Assembly: GCA_046590575.1 (NCBI GenBank)
Contig: JBKJUS010000185.1
Location: forward strand, 1-6,533
DNA: 6,533 bases
Direction of reading: 5' to 3'
Origin: DATLNF01 sp046590575
GTDB lineage: Bacteria > Actinomycetota > Actinomycetes > BP-191
Both the position numbers and the translations under genes were made by a program. The notes under the pieces are model-generated. The model worked only from the letters and a program-made list of their open reading frames with translations, was not told where the DNA came from and searched no databases. Below, piece by piece: positions 5,740 through 6,533 of this stretch; the stretch's first letter is position 1, and each line of letters begins with the position of its first letter.

Positions 5740-5951
5740 TGGCCAGTGCCGAGGACCTTCGCGCTCTGGACGACGACGAGCTGGTGGGACGGCTGAAGGA
5801 GTCCAAGGAGGAGCTGTTCAACCTCCGGTTCCAGGTCGCCACCGGCCAGCTCGACAACAACAGGCGACTGCAGACAGTCCGCCGGGACATCGCCCGCATC
5901 TACACGGTCATGCGCGAGCGCGAGCTCGCCGTTCTGGCTGGCGGTGCCTGA
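5739..5951 (+). CDS. rpmC: 50S ribosomal protein L29
   Basis: L29 is a small alpha-helical hairpin protein next to L23 at the peptide exit site. The 70 residues show the first helix (SAEDLRALDDDELVGRLKESK), the signature EELFNLRFQVATGQLDN at the turn, and the second helix (RLQTVRRDIARIYTVMRERE). ATG 5739 is chosen; GTG 5736 immediately before it would add only one Met. GAGGTGGG at 5725-5732, near-complementary to the 16S 3' end, gives good spacing to ATG 5739. The start overlaps the rplP stop by one base (TGATG), so translation is coupled. The short C-terminal LAGGA is unremarkable. Confidence 0.97.
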   Translation: MASAEDLRALDDDELVGRLKESKEELFNLRFQVATGQLDNNRRLQTVRRDIARIYTVMRERELAVLAGGA

Positions 5952-5952
5952 T

Positions 5953-5960
5953 GGGAGAAG
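5953..5960 (+). promoter_or_regulatory. Ribosome binding site favouring the GTG start of rpsQ
   Basis: GGGAGAAG lies just after the rpmC stop and just before GTG 5963. It suggests GTG 5963 rather than ATG 5951, which only has the weaker GGCGG at 5940-5944. The ATG would give a TGATG overlap like rplP-rpmC, so the choice is not settled. Confidence 0.5.
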
Positions 5961-5962
5961 CC

Positions 5963-6259
5963 GTGAACGAGGCAGCACAGAACGACACCGCATCGAACGA
6001 GGGGCTGGACCGCAACTTCCGCAAGCTTCGGGAGGGTCTCGTCGTCAGCGACAAGATGAACAAGACCGTCGTCGTCGCCGTCGAGGACCGCGTGCAGCAC
6101 CCGCTCTACGGAAAGACCATGCGCCGGACGAGCCGGCTCAAGGCGCACGACGAGGAGAACACCGCCGCCGTCGGCGACCGGGTGCGTCTCATGGAGACGC
6201 GTCCGCTGTCTGCCACGAAGCGGTGGCGCGTCGTCGAGATCCTCGAGAAGGCGAAGTAA
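5963..6259 (+). CDS. rpsQ: 30S ribosomal protein S17
   Basis: S17 is an OB-fold protein that binds 16S rRNA early in 30S assembly. With GTG 5963 it has 98 residues (E. coli 84). The N-terminal 15 or so residues (NEAAQNDTASNEGLDRN) are a variable, probably flexible extension common in actinobacterial S17. The core follows: REGLVVSDKMNKTVVVAVEDRVQHPLYGKTMRRTSRLKAHDE, split by loops, then VGDRVRLMETRPLSATKRWRVVEILEKAK. All OB-fold strands expected for the family are present. The upstream in-frame ATG 5951 would add MGEA and overlap the rpmC stop by one base. The stop TAA is at 6257-6259, and a 37-bp gap with a small duplication precedes rplN. Confidence 0.95.
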   Translation: MNEAAQNDTASNEGLDRNFRKLREGLVVSDKMNKTVVVAVEDRVQHPLYGKTMRRTSRLKAHDEENTAAVGDRVRLMETRPLSATKRWRVVEILEKAK

Positions 6260-6260
6260 G

Positions 6261-6294
6261 AAGTAATGGGGATGACCAAGTAATGAGGATGAAG
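6261..6294 (+). repeat. 17-bp imperfect tandem duplication between rpsQ and rplN
   Basis: Unit 1, AAGTAATGGGGATGACC (6261-6277), is followed directly by unit 2, AAGTAATGAGGATGAAG (6278-6294). The first 15 bases differ at one position, and the last two bases of each unit differ (CC against AG). The hexamer AAGTAA also ends rpsQ (6254-6259). The second unit supplies the rplN ribosome binding site (GAGGA, 6285-6289). Confidence 0.8.
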
Positions 6295-6300
6295 CTGTGA
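6266..6300 (+). other. Two overlapping five-codon mini-ORFs leading into rplN
   Basis: ATG 6266 to TAA 6283 reads MGMTK, and ATG 6283 to TGA 6300 reads MRMKL. They share one base (TAATG), and the second ends overlapping the rplN GTG (6297-6299). They arise from the 17-bp duplication. Whether either is translated is unknown; they may only be spacer, or they may pass terminating ribosomes from rpsQ to rplN. Confidence 0.3.
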
Positions 6301-6533
6301 TCCAGCAAGAATCGCGACTGCGCGTCGCCGACAACACCGGTGCGAAGGAGATCCTCTGCATCCGCGTGCTCGGTGGCTCAGGGCGTCGCTACGCCCGTAT
6401 CGGCGACATCATCGTCGGCACCGTGAAGGACGCTCTTCCGGGTGCTGCGGTGAAGCGTGGTGACGTCGTCAAGGCGGTCATCGTCCGTACGGTGAAGGAG
6501 AAGCGTCGTCCCGACGGCTCCTACATCAAGTTC
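6297..6533 (+). CDS. rplN: 50S ribosomal protein L14, 5' part (3' end outside window)
   Basis: L14 is a conserved 50S beta-barrel protein at the subunit interface (bridge B8) and, in the family, the target of the silencing factor RsfS. The window holds 79 codons of a protein normally about 122 residues. It matches the family from MIQQESRLRVADNTGAKEIL through CIRVLGGSGRRYARIGDIIVGTVKDALPG to VKRGDVVKAVIVRTVKEKRRPDGSYIKF at the edge. The start is GTG 6297, with GAGGA at 6285-6289 and 7-bp spacing; it gives the standard MIQQ N-terminus. It is probably the first spc-type gene continuing the same transcript from rpsQ, since no terminator is visible in the 37-bp gap. Confidence 0.96.
   Translation, partial: MIQQESRLRVADNTGAKEILCIRVLGGSGRRYARIGDIIVGTVKDALPGAAVKRGDVVKAVIVRTVKEKRRPDGSYIKF

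Overview
The window is one uninterrupted stretch of the bacterial S10-spc ribosomal protein cluster, all on the + strand. It runs tuf (3' end only) - rpsJ - rplC - rplD - rplW - rplB - rpsS - rplV - rpsC - rplP - rpmC - rpsQ - rplN (5' end only). The DNA is strongly G+C-rich, start codons are a mix of ATG and GTG, and the proteins read like actinobacterial family members. Examples are the EF-Tu C-terminus GAGRVTKILK, the long L16 stretch around [20 protein letters not shown], and the S17 C-terminus ATKRWRVVEILEKAK. Placement of tuf directly before rpsJ also fits Actinobacteria. I cannot name a genus.

Layout. Positions 1-662 hold the last 219 codons of EF-Tu. A 79-bp gap (663-741) follows, carrying a strong GC hairpin that looks like a tuf terminator, and then rpsJ begins. 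From rpsJ to rpsQ the genes are packed with gaps of at most 15 bp or overlaps of 1, 4 or 8 bp. Most start codons have an obvious purine-rich Shine-Dalgarno sequence, so the block is almost certainly one translationally coupled operon. The only looser junction is rpsQ-rplN (37 bp), which contains a 17-bp tandem duplication forming two five-codon mini-ORFs. The window ends inside rplN at codon 79. No gene-free stretch longer than 79 bp exists.

How the genes work together. The products are large-subunit proteins L3, L4, L23, L2, L22, L16, L29 and L14 and small-subunit proteins S10, S19, S3 and S17. EF-Tu, encoded just upstream, delivers aminoacyl-tRNA to the ribosome they build. The cores are well conserved and keep the known functional residues I could check.

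What is unusual. I found no mobile element, CRISPR array, RNA gene or defence-like module, and no undescribed system. The points worth a second look are lineage-specific additions to core proteins. S3 has a roughly 120-residue C-terminal tail that contains an 18-bp tandem repeat (hexapeptide S-S/A-A-P-E-T). L4 has a roughly 50-residue tail of similar Ala/Pro/Thr/Glu-rich composition. Smaller points are the rpsQ-rplN mini-ORF duplication, the T-tract-less hairpin so close to rpsJ, and a CCKTG variant of the usual KPG turn in EF-Tu.
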